Of a DNA stretch of 7,698 nucleotides, positions 1-5,933 are shown piece by piece. The notes beneath the pieces were generated by a model that worked only from the letters and a program-made list of their open reading frames with translations, had not been told where the DNA came from and made no database searches. The translations under genes and the position numbers were made by a program. Each line of letters begins with the position of its first letter. The first letter of the stretch is position 1. This DNA comes from Chloroflexota bacterium. Its GTDB lineage: Bacteria > Chloroflexota > Dehalococcoidia > SM23-28-2. The stretch is taken from the NCBI GenBank assembly GCA_030691665.1, contig JAUYDU010000045.1:1-7698 (forward strand), in the 5' to 3' direction.

Positions 1-19
1 AACATTTTCCGCAAATGTT
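1..19. promoter_or_regulatory. Inverted repeat upstream of suf promoter
   Basis: AACATTT (1-7) and AAATGTT (13-19) are perfect 7-bp arms around a 5-base spacer, ending 11 bases before the -35 box. The base after the right arm is C, so the dyad may extend past the window edge. The position suits an operator or activator site for the suf operon. It could instead be the 3' hairpin of an upstream gene, but no T-run follows. The regulator cannot be named from the sequence. Confidence 0.4.
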
Positions 20-30
20 CGGCGCAGCCG

Positions 31-59
31 TTGAAACAATCCGACGCCTGTGGTAGAAT
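31..59 (+). promoter_or_regulatory. Sigma-70 type promoter of the suf operon
   Basis: TTGAAA at 31-36 is separated by exactly 17 bases from TAGAAT at 54-59, and TG at 51-52 makes an extended -10 element. Each hexamer is close to the bacterial consensus and the spacing is ideal. Transcription would start near 65-68, giving an untranslated leader of about 40 bases before sufC. No other comparable promoter was seen inside the operon, so this is probably the main promoter for the whole cluster. Confidence 0.7.
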
Positions 60-87
60 GACGGCGGATGGAGCTTTACACAGTAAA

Positions 88-99
88 ATATTGCAATAT
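88..99. promoter_or_regulatory. AT-rich 12-bp palindrome before sufC, candidate operator
   Basis: ATATTGCAATAT is a perfect 12-bp palindrome, notable in otherwise GC-rich DNA. It sits about 20-30 bases downstream of the predicted transcription start and 8 bases before the sufC ATG, a usual place for a repressor site. Suf operons are often controlled by Fe-S-sensing repressors such as SufR, but this sequence does not show a match that I could assign to a known regulator. The functional role is inference. Confidence 0.4.
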
Positions 100-107
100 C
101 AGCCGCC

Positions 108-857
108 ATGACTGAACCACTATTCGCCATCGAAGACCTCCATGTGAGTGTCGAAGGTAAGGAGATCCTGAAAGGGGTCAACCTCAGGGTCAATCGGGGC
201 GAGGTGCACGCCCTCATGGGCCCCAATGGCTCCGGCAAGAGCACCCTGGCCAACACCCTTATGGGCGACCCCCGCTTCCAGGTAACTCAGGGGCGCGTGC
301 TCCTCAAGGGGGAGGACATCCTCTCCCTGCCGGCGGATGAGCGCGCTCGCCGGGGGATGTTCCTGGCCTTCCAGTACCCCCTGGAGATCCCCGGCGTGAG
401 GGTGCGTCACTTCCTGCGCATGGCGGTGAAGGCCACCAAAGGCGACGAGCCCTCGGTCACTGAGTTCCGCAAGCGCCTCTTCGACAAGATGGCCATCCTG
501 GAGATGGACCGCGCCTTCTCCGAGCGCTATGTCAACGAAGGCTTCTCCGGCGGCGAGAAGAAGCGGAACGAGATCCTTCAGCTAGCCATGCTGGAGCCGG
601 AGATGGCCATCCTCGACGAGACCGACTCAGGCCTGGACATCGACGCTCTGCGCATAGTGGCCAGCGGCATCAACAAGCTGGTGGGACCCCACATGGGGAT
701 GTTGCTCATCACCCACTACCAGCGCATACTGAACTACATCGAACCCCACTTCGTCCACGTTCTCTTCGACGGGCGCATTGTCCGCTCCGGCGGCAAGGAG
801 CTGGCTCAAGAGCTAGAAGCGAAGGGATACGATTGGATTGCCCAGGAAGCAGCCTAG
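108..857 (+). CDS. sufC: Fe-S cluster assembly ATPase SufC
   Basis: ABC-type ATPase subunit of the cytoplasmic SufBCD scaffold complex; its ATP hydrolysis is known to drive conformational change in SufB-SufD during Fe-S cluster assembly. The 249-residue length is normal. Visible motifs are Walker A GPNGSGKST (38-46), Q-loop Gln89 in FLAFQYPLEIPGV, signature FSGGEKKRNEILQ (146-158), Walker B MAILDE with Glu171, the SufC-typical DSGLDIDAL after it, and H-loop His203 in LLITHYQ. The C-terminal stretch KGYDWI is also family-typical. An in-frame stop at 84-86 leaves ATG 108 as the only reasonable start, yet no clear Shine-Dalgarno precedes it. It is the first gene of the operon and ends 13 bases before the preferred sufB start. 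Confidence 0.97.
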   Translation: MTEPLFAIEDLHVSVEGKEILKGVNLRVNRGEVHALMGPNGSGKSTLANTLMGDPRFQVTQGRVLLKGEDILSLPADERARRGMFLAFQYPLEIPGVRVRHFLRMAVKATKGDEPSVTEFRKRLFDKMAILEMDRAFSERYVNEGFSGGEKKRNEILQLAMLEPEMAILDETDSGLDIDALRIVASGINKLVGPHMGMLLITHYQRILNYIEPHFVHVLFDGRIVRSGGKELAQELEAKGYDWIAQEAA

Positions 858-861
858 ACTT

Positions 862-866
862 GGAGA
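862..866 (+). promoter_or_regulatory. RBS deciding the sufB start
   Basis: GGAGA lies 4 bases before ATG 871. It favours that ATG over the in-frame TTG at 838, which would overlap sufC by 20 bases and add 11 residues (MPRKQPRLGDK) with no known SufB counterpart. Confidence 0.6.
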
Positions 867-870
867 CAAG

Positions 871-2280
871 ATGGCCAAGAAGGTTCTAGACATTCCCCAG
901 ACCGACTACGCCACCAAGTTCGGCTTCCACGATACAGAGAAGCCCCTGTTTCGGGCCCGCCCCGGCTTGTCGGAGGAGGTGGTCAACGAGATCTCCTGGC
1001 TGAAGGGGGAGCCCGCCTGGATGCGCGACTTCCGCCTGCGGGCCCTGGACATCTTCCGCCAGAAGCCCATGCCCACTTGGGGCGGCGACCTGTCGGAGAT
1101 CGATTTCGACCAGATCTACTACTACGTCAAGCCCACCGATGCCCAGGTTCGCAACTGGGATGACGTCCCCGAGTACATCAAGCGCACCTTCGATAAGCTG
1201 GGCATCCCCCAGGCGGAGCGGGAGTTCCTGGCCGGCGTGGGCGCTCAGTACGACTCAGAGGTGGTCTACCACAACATCCGCGAGGACCTGGCCAAACAGG
1301 GAGTTGTCTTCCTGGACCCCGATTCCGCTCTGCGCGAGTACCCCGAGCTGTTCAAGGAGTACTTCGGGACTGTAATACCGCCAGCCGACAACAAGTTCGC
1401 CGCCCTCAACTCGGCGGTGTGGAGCGGCGGCAGCTTCATCTACGTGCCTGAAGGGGTGCACGTCGAGATGCCCCTCCAGGCCTACTTCCGGATCAACGCC
1501 GAGAAGATGGGCCAGTTCGAGCGCACCCTCATCATCGCCGAGCCCGGCAGCTATGTGCACTACGTGGAAGGGTGCACCGCCCCCATCTACACCACCGACT
1601 CCCTCCACTCGGCGGTGGTGGAGATCATCGTCAAGCCGGGCGCCCGCGTGCGCTACACCACCATCCAGAACTGGTCCTACAACGTCTACAACCTGGTGAC
1701 CAAGCGAGCCGTGGCCTACGAAGGCGCCATCATGGAGTGGGTGGACGGCAACCTCGGCAGCAAGCTGACCATGAAGTACCCCAGCGTCTACCTGATGGGG
1801 CCCGGCGCTCACGGTGAGGTCCTCTCGGTAGCCTTCGCCGGCCAGGGGCAGCACCAGGACGCCGGTGCCAAGATGGTTCACGCTGCCCCCTACACGTCGT
1901 CGGTCATCACCTCCAAGTCCGTCAGCAAAGACGGCGGCCGCACCAGCTATCGCGGTCTGGTGAAGGTGTATCCGGGCTCTGTGGGCGTGAAGTCCAACGT
2001 CCGCTGCGACGCCCTCATCCTGGACGAGGAGTCCCGCTCCGACACCTACCCCTACATGGAGATCGAGGAGGAGCAGGTGAGCATCTCCCACGAGGCCACC
2101 GTCAGCAAGATTGCCGACGAGCAGATCTTCTACTTGATGAGCCGCGGCCTCAGCGAAGCCGAGGCGGCCACCATGATCGTCAGCGGCTTCATCGAGCCCA
2201 TCGTCAAAGAGCTGCCTATGGAATACGCCGTGGAGATGAACCGCCTGATCCAGCTCCAGATGGAGGGGGCTGTTGGCTAG
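871..2280 (+). CDS. sufB: Fe-S cluster assembly scaffold protein SufB
   Basis: Scaffold subunit on which the nascent cluster forms in the SufBCD complex. The frame from ATG 871 gives 469 residues, close to Gram-positive type SufB and a little shorter than the E. coli protein. The N-terminal helical part includes GEPAWMRDFRLRAL (about 46-59); the beta-helix core includes NKFAALNSAVWSGGSFIYVP (174-193). The C-terminal domain has NVRCDAL with Cys379, which aligns with the E. coli cluster-assembly Cys405, and ISHEATVSKI with Glu408, matching E. coli Glu434. The end ELPMEYAVEMNRL is typical. No lesion is visible. An in-frame TTG at 838 is an alternative start but lacks a comparable ribosome site. 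It is a clear paralogue of the sufD product downstream. Confidence 0.96.
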   Translation: MAKKVLDIPQTDYATKFGFHDTEKPLFRARPGLSEEVVNEISWLKGEPAWMRDFRLRALDIFRQKPMPTWGGDLSEIDFDQIYYYVKPTDAQVRNWDDVPEYIKRTFDKLGIPQAEREFLAGVGAQYDSEVVYHNIREDLAKQGVVFLDPDSALREYPELFKEYFGTVIPPADNKFAALNSAVWSGGSFIYVPEGVHVEMPLQAYFRINAEKMGQFERTLIIAEPGSYVHYVEGCTAPIYTTDSLHSAVVEIIVKPGARVRYTTIQNWSYNVYNLVTKRAVAYEGAIMEWVDGNLGSKLTMKYPSVYLMGPGAHGEVLSVAFAGQGQHQDAGAKMVHAAPYTSSVITSKSVSKDGGRTSYRGLVKVYPGSVGVKSNVRCDALILDEESRSDTYPYMEIEEEQVSISHEATVSKIADEQIFYLMSRGLSEAEAATMIVSGFIEPIVKELPMEYAVEMNRLIQLQMEGAVG

Positions 2281-2340
2281 GCTTGGGGTGGCTTTCCGAC
2301 CGCGGTAAGCCCAACGACGAGACGCGCAGAGCGGGCATCC

Positions 2341-2362
2341 CTTCGCCGCGCTCAGGACAGGC
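2341..2362 (+). repeat. Dispersed short repeat, copy 1 (sufB-sufD gap)
   Basis: CTTCGCCGCGCTCAGGACAG, continuing GC, resembles the element at 6681-6703: both begin CTTCG, share GCTCAGG and end CAGGC, in the same orientation, with one gap and a few changes. Short elements of this TTCGa..GCTCAGG type occur between genes in several bacterial lineages. It lies inside the operon, between sufB and the sufD ribosome site. Confidence 0.5.
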
Positions 2363-2373
2363 GTCTTCGCCCC

Positions 2374-2380
2374 AAGGAGG
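2374..2380 (+). promoter_or_regulatory. Strong Shine-Dalgarno before an 11-codon frame ahead of sufD
   Basis: AAGGAGG is the best ribosome site in the window, 9 bases before ATG 2390. That ATG is not in the sufD frame. It opens only MLALERQENTR and stops at TGA 2423-2425. The sufD start TTG (2422-2424) overlaps this stop as TTGA. Confidence 0.6.
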
Positions 2381-2389
2381 GCCGGCACG

Positions 2390-2425
2390 ATGCTCGCTCT
2401 TGAGCGACAGGAAAACACTCGTTGA
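2390..2425 (+). CDS. Possible 11-residue leader frame coupled to sufD, or frameshifted sufD start
   Basis: The frame reads MLALERQENTR and ends in TGA. It has a near-perfect Shine-Dalgarno at good spacing and its stop overlaps the TTG start of sufD, the geometry of translational coupling by re-initiation. The alternative is that this ATG is the true sufD start and one base is missing from the sequence. For example, one more A in the AAAA run at 2412-2415 would join it to the sufD frame as MLALERQEKHSLTSITRQTA. The sequence alone cannot separate the two; no known peptide is recognised. Confidence 0.35.
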   Translation: MLALERQENTR

Positions 2426-3771
2426 CCTCTATCACAAGACAGACGGCGAAAGGGTTCTCCCGCCGGGCGGTGGAGGAGCTTTCCTCCCTTCAGGGGGAGC
2501 CGCCCTGGCTGCGCCGGCGGCGGCTGGAGGCCTGGCAGGTCTACCAGGCGACGCCTATGCCCACCCTCCAGGACGAGGCCTGGCGCCGCACCGACATCAG
2601 CGCCCTCGCCCTCGACGAGCTTCTGCCCTTCGCCGATGTGGCCTCGCCGCCGGTGGAAAGCGTGGCCCATCTCCCCCGGGAGCTGCGCGCCTTTCTGCAG
2701 GACAAGGGTCAAGCGGACGGTGGCCTGCTCGTACAGTACGACTCTCGCGTCGTCCATGCGTCCCTTGCTGGCGACGCGAGCCAGCAGGGGGTCGTCTTCT
2801 CCAGCTTGGAGCGGGCGGCCCAGGAGCGACCGGAACTGCTCGAGCGCTACTTCATGACTCGCTGCCTGCGTCCCCAGCACGGCAAGTTCGCCGCCCTCCA
2901 CGCTGCCCTGTGGAGCGGCGGCAGCCTGGTCTACGTGCCCCAGGGGGTAGAGGTGGCCCTGCCCCTGCGGACGGTCCACTGGCTGGCCACGCCGGGGCTG
3001 GCTGTCTTCCCCCACACCCTCGTCGTGATGGAAGCGGGGAGCAAGCTCACCCTGATCAGCGAGCAGTCCTCGCCGGAGCTGGACGGCCAAGCCCTCCACT
3101 GCGGCGCCACCGAGGTCTATCTGGAGGACGGGGCGCAGCTCTACCATATCTCGGTGCAGCAGCTAGGGCGCCGGGTGTACAATCTGAGCGTCCAGCGTCA
3201 TCTCCTGGGCAGGGACAGCAGGCTGGATTCACTGACCATCGGCTTAGGGGGCGGGCTCACCAAGTCCTTTTTGGAGAGCGTGCTGGAAGGCCCCGGGGCC
3301 AGTGCCAAAATGCTCGGTGTAGTGTTCGGCGATGGCGACCAGCACTTCGACTACCAGACGTTGCAGGAGCACATCGCCCCTCAGGCCTCCAGCGAGCTCT
3401 TGTTCAAGGTAGCGGTGAAGGACCACGCTATGTCGGTGCACCTGGGCACCGTGAAGGTTCACCGAGATGCCCGCGGCACCGACGCTGGCCAGACGGTGCG
3501 CAACCTCATCCTCAGCCCGGGGGCCAAGGCCCATCCCATCCTGCCCTTGGAGATCGAGGCCAGCGACATCAGGCGTTGCAGCCACGCGGCCGCTATCGGC
3601 CAGATCGATGAGAATCAGCTCTTCTATCTGATGAGCCGTGGCCTTAGCCGCCAGGACGCTGAGAAGCTCGTCGTGGACGGCTTCTTCGAGCCCGTGCTGG
3701 AAGCGATCCCCTTGCCGGCCGTTCAGGAGCGGTTGCGGCGAGCCGTCGATGAGAAACTGGTTCTCGCCTAG
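2422..3771 (+). CDS. sufD: Fe-S cluster assembly protein SufD
   Basis: Second scaffold subunit and SufB partner in SufBCD, linked in other bacteria to iron supply to the complex. The 449-residue frame begins at TTG 2422, with AGGA at 2409-2412 and a 9-base spacer. An in-frame stop at 2401-2403 and no ATG or GTG before it leave TTG as the only start upstream of the conserved domain. The N-terminal part has GEPPWLRRRRLEAW (25-38) and PMPT; the core has GKFAALHAALWSGGSLVYVP (154-173). Near the C-terminus RRCSHAAAIG carries Cys386 and His388, aligning with functional E. coli Cys358 and His360. LFYLMSRGLS (400-409) repeats a SufB motif. SufB versus SufD is decided by the CSH motif and by the better SufB match of the upstream gene. 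The start is less certain than the identity. Confidence 0.93.
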   Translation: MTSITRQTAKGFSRRAVEELSSLQGEPPWLRRRRLEAWQVYQATPMPTLQDEAWRRTDISALALDELLPFADVASPPVESVAHLPRELRAFLQDKGQADGGLLVQYDSRVVHASLAGDASQQGVVFSSLERAAQERPELLERYFMTRCLRPQHGKFAALHAALWSGGSLVYVPQGVEVALPLRTVHWLATPGLAVFPHTLVVMEAGSKLTLISEQSSPELDGQALHCGATEVYLEDGAQLYHISVQQLGRRVYNLSVQRHLLGRDSRLDSLTIGLGGGLTKSFLESVLEGPGASAKMLGVVFGDGDQHFDYQTLQEHIAPQASSELLFKVAVKDHAMSVHLGTVKVHRDARGTDAGQTVRNLILSPGAKAHPILPLEIEASDIRRCSHAAAIGQIDENQLFYLMSRGLSRQDAEKLVVDGFFEPVLEAIPLPAVQERLRRAVDEKLVLA

Positions 3772-3776
3772 CCGTG

Positions 3777-3836
3777 GCGTAGGGCATGGCCCCAGCCATG
3801 CCCCCAGCGTAGGGCACGGCCCCAGCCGTGCCTCCA
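3777..3836 (+). repeat. Two tandem 30-bp hairpin repeats between sufD and the Rieske gene
   Basis: Unit 1 (3777-3806) and unit 2 (3807-3836) are adjacent 30-base copies that differ at three positions. Each holds a hairpin with loop CCCA: GGGCATGGC/GCCATGCCC (3782-3790 and 3795-3803) and GGGCACGGC/GCCGTGCCT (3812-3820 and 3825-3833). T3787-A3798 in unit 1 is C3817-G3828 in unit 2, so pairing is kept; the third change turns a G-C pair into G-T. No T-run follows, so a simple intrinsic terminator is unlikely. The array may shape mRNA stability or dampen expression downstream, or be a mobile REP-like element. Its end abuts the AGGAGA ribosome site of the next gene. Confidence 0.85.
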
Positions 3837-3852
3837 GGAGACCTGCGACGTT

Positions 3853-4164
3853 ATGACCGACTTCGTCAAGGCGGCGGAAACCAGCGACATCCCGGCGGGC
3901 AGGGTGAAGGTGGTGGAGGTGGACGGCAAGCGCATCGCCCTGTGCAACGTGGACGGGGAGTTCTACGCCATCGATGACCTCTGCACCCACGACGACGGCC
4001 CCCTCGACCAGGGAGAGCTGACGGGCGACGTCATCGAGTGCCCCCGTCACGGCGCCCGCTTCAACGTCAGGACGGGCAAGGTACTGGCCCTGCCGGCCGT
4101 CAAGCCTCTGGGCACCTATGCGCTGAAGGTCGAGGGCACGCAGATTAGGGTAGCACTGCCATGA
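3853..4164 (+). CDS. Rieske-type [2Fe-2S] ferredoxin in the suf operon
   Basis: A 103-residue soluble protein consisting of one Rieske domain. Cluster ligands are visible as Cys44 and His46 in CTHDD and Cys63 and His66 in CPRHGARFN, the C-x-H...C-x-x-H pattern. It resembles the ferredoxin subunits of non-heme iron dioxygenases, yet no oxygenase is encoded nearby. There is no signal peptide or membrane segment, which argues against a cytochrome bc1-type Rieske. Similar small Rieske genes are known within suf clusters of Actinobacteria and other lineages, where electron transfer for cluster assembly is a reasonable but unproven role. AGGAGA at 3836-3841 is the ribosome site, with an 11-base spacer that is slightly long. 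Its stop overlaps an ATG of the sufS frame as ATGA (4161-4164). Confidence 0.92.
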   Translation: MTDFVKAAETSDIPAGRVKVVEVDGKRIALCNVDGEFYAIDDLCTHDDGPLDQGELTGDVIECPRHGARFNVRTGKVLALPAVKPLGTYALKVEGTQIRVALP

Positions 4165-4172
4165 AGCCGTTG

Positions 4173-4183
4173 AAGGTGAGGAG
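4173..4183 (+). promoter_or_regulatory. RBS region favouring the inner sufS start
   Basis: AAGGTGAGGAG ends just before ATG 4185; AAGG within it is 8 bases from that ATG. The outer ATG 4161 has only AGGG at 4147-4150, 10 bases away, but overlaps the Rieske stop as ATGA, which would allow coupling. The inner start gives MFDVQALRQDFPIL, the usual SufS beginning. Confidence 0.5.
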
Positions 4184-4184
4184 T

Positions 4185-5420
4185 ATGTTCGACGTCCAGG
4201 CCCTCCGCCAGGACTTCCCCATCCTCAGCCGCCAGGTCCACGGGAAGCCCCTGGTCTACCTGGACAACGCCGCCACCACCCAGAAGCCCCAGGCCGTCAT
4301 CGAGGCCCTGGTCCACTTCTACCAGCACCACAACGCCAACATCCACCGGGCCATCCACACCCTCGGCGAGGAAGCCACCGCCGCCTACGAAGAGACGCGG
4401 GCCAAGGTCGCTCAGTTCATCAACGCCCCCCGACCGGAGACCATCGTCTTCACCCGCAACGCCACCGAGGCCCTGAACCTGGTGGCCTACGCCTGGGGCC
4501 GTCACAACCTGGGGCCCGGGGACGAGATACTCCTCACGGAGATGGAGCATCACAGCAACCTCGTCCCCTGGCAGCGCCTGGCCCAGGAGGTGGGGGCCGT
4601 CGTCAGGTATATCGGCGTCACCGATGAGGGCACGCTGGCCCTGGATGGCCTCGATGAGATCATCGGCGAGAAGACCAAACTGGTGGGCGTGACCCACGTC
4701 TCCAATGCCCTGGGCACCATCAACCCGGTGAGGGAGATCGTGGCGGCGGCCCATCGTAAGGGCGCCCTGGTGGTGGTCGACGGCGCCCAGAGCGTTCCCC
4801 ACATGCCGGTGGATGTCCAGGCCCTCGATTGCGACTTCCTGGCCTTCTCCGGCCACAAGATGCTGGGCCCCACAGGGGTGGGCGTTCTCTACGGCCGCTA
4901 CGAGCTGCTGGAGGCGATGGAGCCCTTCCTCACCGGCGGCGAGATGATCCGGCGCGTCCGTCTGGATGGGGCCACCTGGAACGACGTGCCCTGGAAGTTC
5001 GAAGCGGGCACCCCCAACATCGCCGACGTCATCGCCTTCGGTGCCGCCCTGGACTATCTTTCCGCCCTGGGCATGGAGAACGTTCGTGCCCACGAGGAGG
5101 CGCTGACCGCCTACACCCTCCGTCGCCTCCGCCAGTTGGAGGACATTATCGTTTACGGCCCCAAGGATGCCTCTCAGCGCGGCGGTGTGATATCCTTCAA
5201 CTATCCGGACATCCACCCCCACGATGTGGGCACGATCCTGGACCGGGAGGGACTAGCCATCAGGGCCGGCCACCACTGCGCTCAGCCCCTCATGCGCCGC
5301 CTGGGCGTGACCGGCACCGTCCGCGCCAGCTTCTACATCTACAATACCCCCGAGGAGGCGGATGCCCTCATCGAGGGTGTTGAGAAAGTGAGAGCCTTCT
5401 TCGGCGATGCCTCTAGATAG
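4185..5420 (+). CDS. sufS: Cysteine desulfurase SufS
   Basis: PLP-dependent group II cysteine desulfurase that converts cysteine to alanine and holds the sulfur as a persulfide for transfer to SufU. From ATG 4185 it has 411 residues, normal for SufS; from ATG 4161 it would have 419. Visible motifs (411-residue numbering) are VYLDNAATTQKP (24-35), the cofactor-contacting His in MEHHSNLVPW (120-129), VDGAQSVPHMPVD, the PLP lysine Lys225 in FSGHKMLGPTG, and the catalytic Cys365 in RAGHHCAQPLMR. The short RAGHHCAQP loop is that of group II enzymes and not of IscS/NifS. The gene overlaps sufU by 14 bases, which fits a SufS-SufU pair made together. An alternative general Csd function is less likely in this setting. 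Confidence 0.96.
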   Translation: MFDVQALRQDFPILSRQVHGKPLVYLDNAATTQKPQAVIEALVHFYQHHNANIHRAIHTLGEEATAAYEETRAKVAQFINAPRPETIVFTRNATEALNLVAYAWGRHNLGPGDEILLTEMEHHSNLVPWQRLAQEVGAVVRYIGVTDEGTLALDGLDEIIGEKTKLVGVTHVSNALGTINPVREIVAAAHRKGALVVVDGAQSVPHMPVDVQALDCDFLAFSGHKMLGPTGVGVLYGRYELLEAMEPFLTGGEMIRRVRLDGATWNDVPWKFEAGTPNIADVIAFGAALDYLSALGMENVRAHEEALTAYTLRRLRQLEDIIVYGPKDASQRGGVISFNYPDIHPHDVGTILDREGLAIRAGHHCAQPLMRRLGVTGTVRASFYIYNTPEEADALIEGVEKVRAFFGDASR

Positions 5421-5862
5421 AGACGTCGAGCTGGATGAGCTCTATCGCGAGATCATCCTCGACCACTATCGTAGCCCCCGCAATCGCGGCTCCCTGGCTC
5501 AGCCCACCGTTACCGGCGAGGGCGATAACCCCCTCTGCGGCGACGAGGTGGAGCTGGGCCTCGAGATTCGCGACGGCCAGATCGTCGACGTGCGCTTTCA
5601 GGGCACGGGTTGCTCCATAAGCCAAGCGTCCGCTTCCATGATGACCGCGGCCATCAAGGGCCTCAGCCTGGAGGAGGCCGAGGCCCTGTTCGAGGCCTTC
5701 AAAGACGTGATGTACGGCGCCGACGAGGTGGACGCGGAGGCCCTGGGCGACCTGGAGGCCCTTCAGGGCGTGCGCAAGTTCCCCGTGCGGGTCAAGTGCG
5801 CCACCCTCGCCTGGAACACCCTGGAGGAGGCTCTGGAGGCCTACAGGAAGGGGCAGGGCTAG
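5407..5862 (+). CDS. sufU: Zinc-dependent sulfurtransferase SufU
   Basis: Accepts persulfide sulfur from SufS and passes it to the SufBCD scaffold. The 151-residue protein has the IscU-like fold motifs LYREIILDHYRSPRN (12-26) and DNPLCGDE. Zinc-ligand positions known from B. subtilis SufU are all present: Cys44, Asp46, Cys69 (GTGCSIS) and Cys131 (VRVKCATLAW). The insertion before the last cysteine, ending LQGVRKFPVRVKC, marks SufU and separates it from the IscU scaffold, which has a different spacing and a histidine near this cysteine. The start lies inside the sufS end, so translation is probably coupled; the upstream GTGAGAG is only a weak ribosome site. It is the last gene of the operon; no sufT follows. 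Confidence 0.95.
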   Translation: MPLDRDVELDELYREIILDHYRSPRNRGSLAQPTVTGEGDNPLCGDEVELGLEIRDGQIVDVRFQGTGCSISQASASMMTAAIKGLSLEEAEALFEAFKDVMYGADEVDAEALGDLEALQGVRKFPVRVKCATLAWNTLEEALEAYRKGQG

Positions 5863-5890
5863 CCCAGCCGGTCGGCTCAGGCCGGGAAGT

Positions 5891-5914
5891 AGGGGCGCAG
5901 CATGCTGCGCCCCT
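5891..5914. terminator. 24-bp perfect palindrome between converging genes, likely terminator
   Basis: AGGGGCGCAGCA is followed directly by its reverse complement, giving a perfect 24-base palindrome 28 bases after the sufU stop and 19 bases before the end of the - strand hydrolase. On the + strand TTTCG follows, a weak T-run; on the - strand ACTTCCC follows. The location suggests a bidirectional terminator. The preceding GT and the TAGGGgC start recall the hairpin repeats at 3777-3836, so it may be a relative of that repeat family. Confidence 0.65.
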
Positions 5915-5933
5915 TTCGCTGGTGGGAGCGGCT

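Noticed and set aside
58..111. Open frame from ATG 58 ending at TGA 109-111, overlapping the sufC start as ATGA
   Set aside because: The ATG overlaps the -10 box, so it should lie upstream of the transcription start predicted from that promoter.
1387..3000. Repeated DNA blocks between sufB and sufD, such as those coding KFAAL and WSGGS
   Set aside because: These are explained by the known paralogy of SufB and SufD, not by a recent duplication or mobile element.
1255..3147. Long open frame on the - strand (630 codons) antisense to sufB and sufD
   Set aside because: It lies opposite two clear, motif-rich genes. GC-rich codon use removes stops from the opposite frame, and the translation is low-complexity His/Gly/Val/Asp-rich with no domain.
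2283..3611. 442-codon + strand frame overlapping sufD
   Set aside because: It reads sufD in the wrong phase and is Arg/Pro/Gly/Ala-rich without domains. Its first part covers the sufB-sufD gap by chance.
3777..3836. Tandem hairpins read as a CRISPR array
   Set aside because: The units are directly adjacent with no spacers, and only two copies exist.
4116..5222. 368-codon - strand frame antisense to sufS
   Set aside because: It is a shadow of sufS codon bias; no motif, and a real gene with complete catalytic residues is on the other strand.
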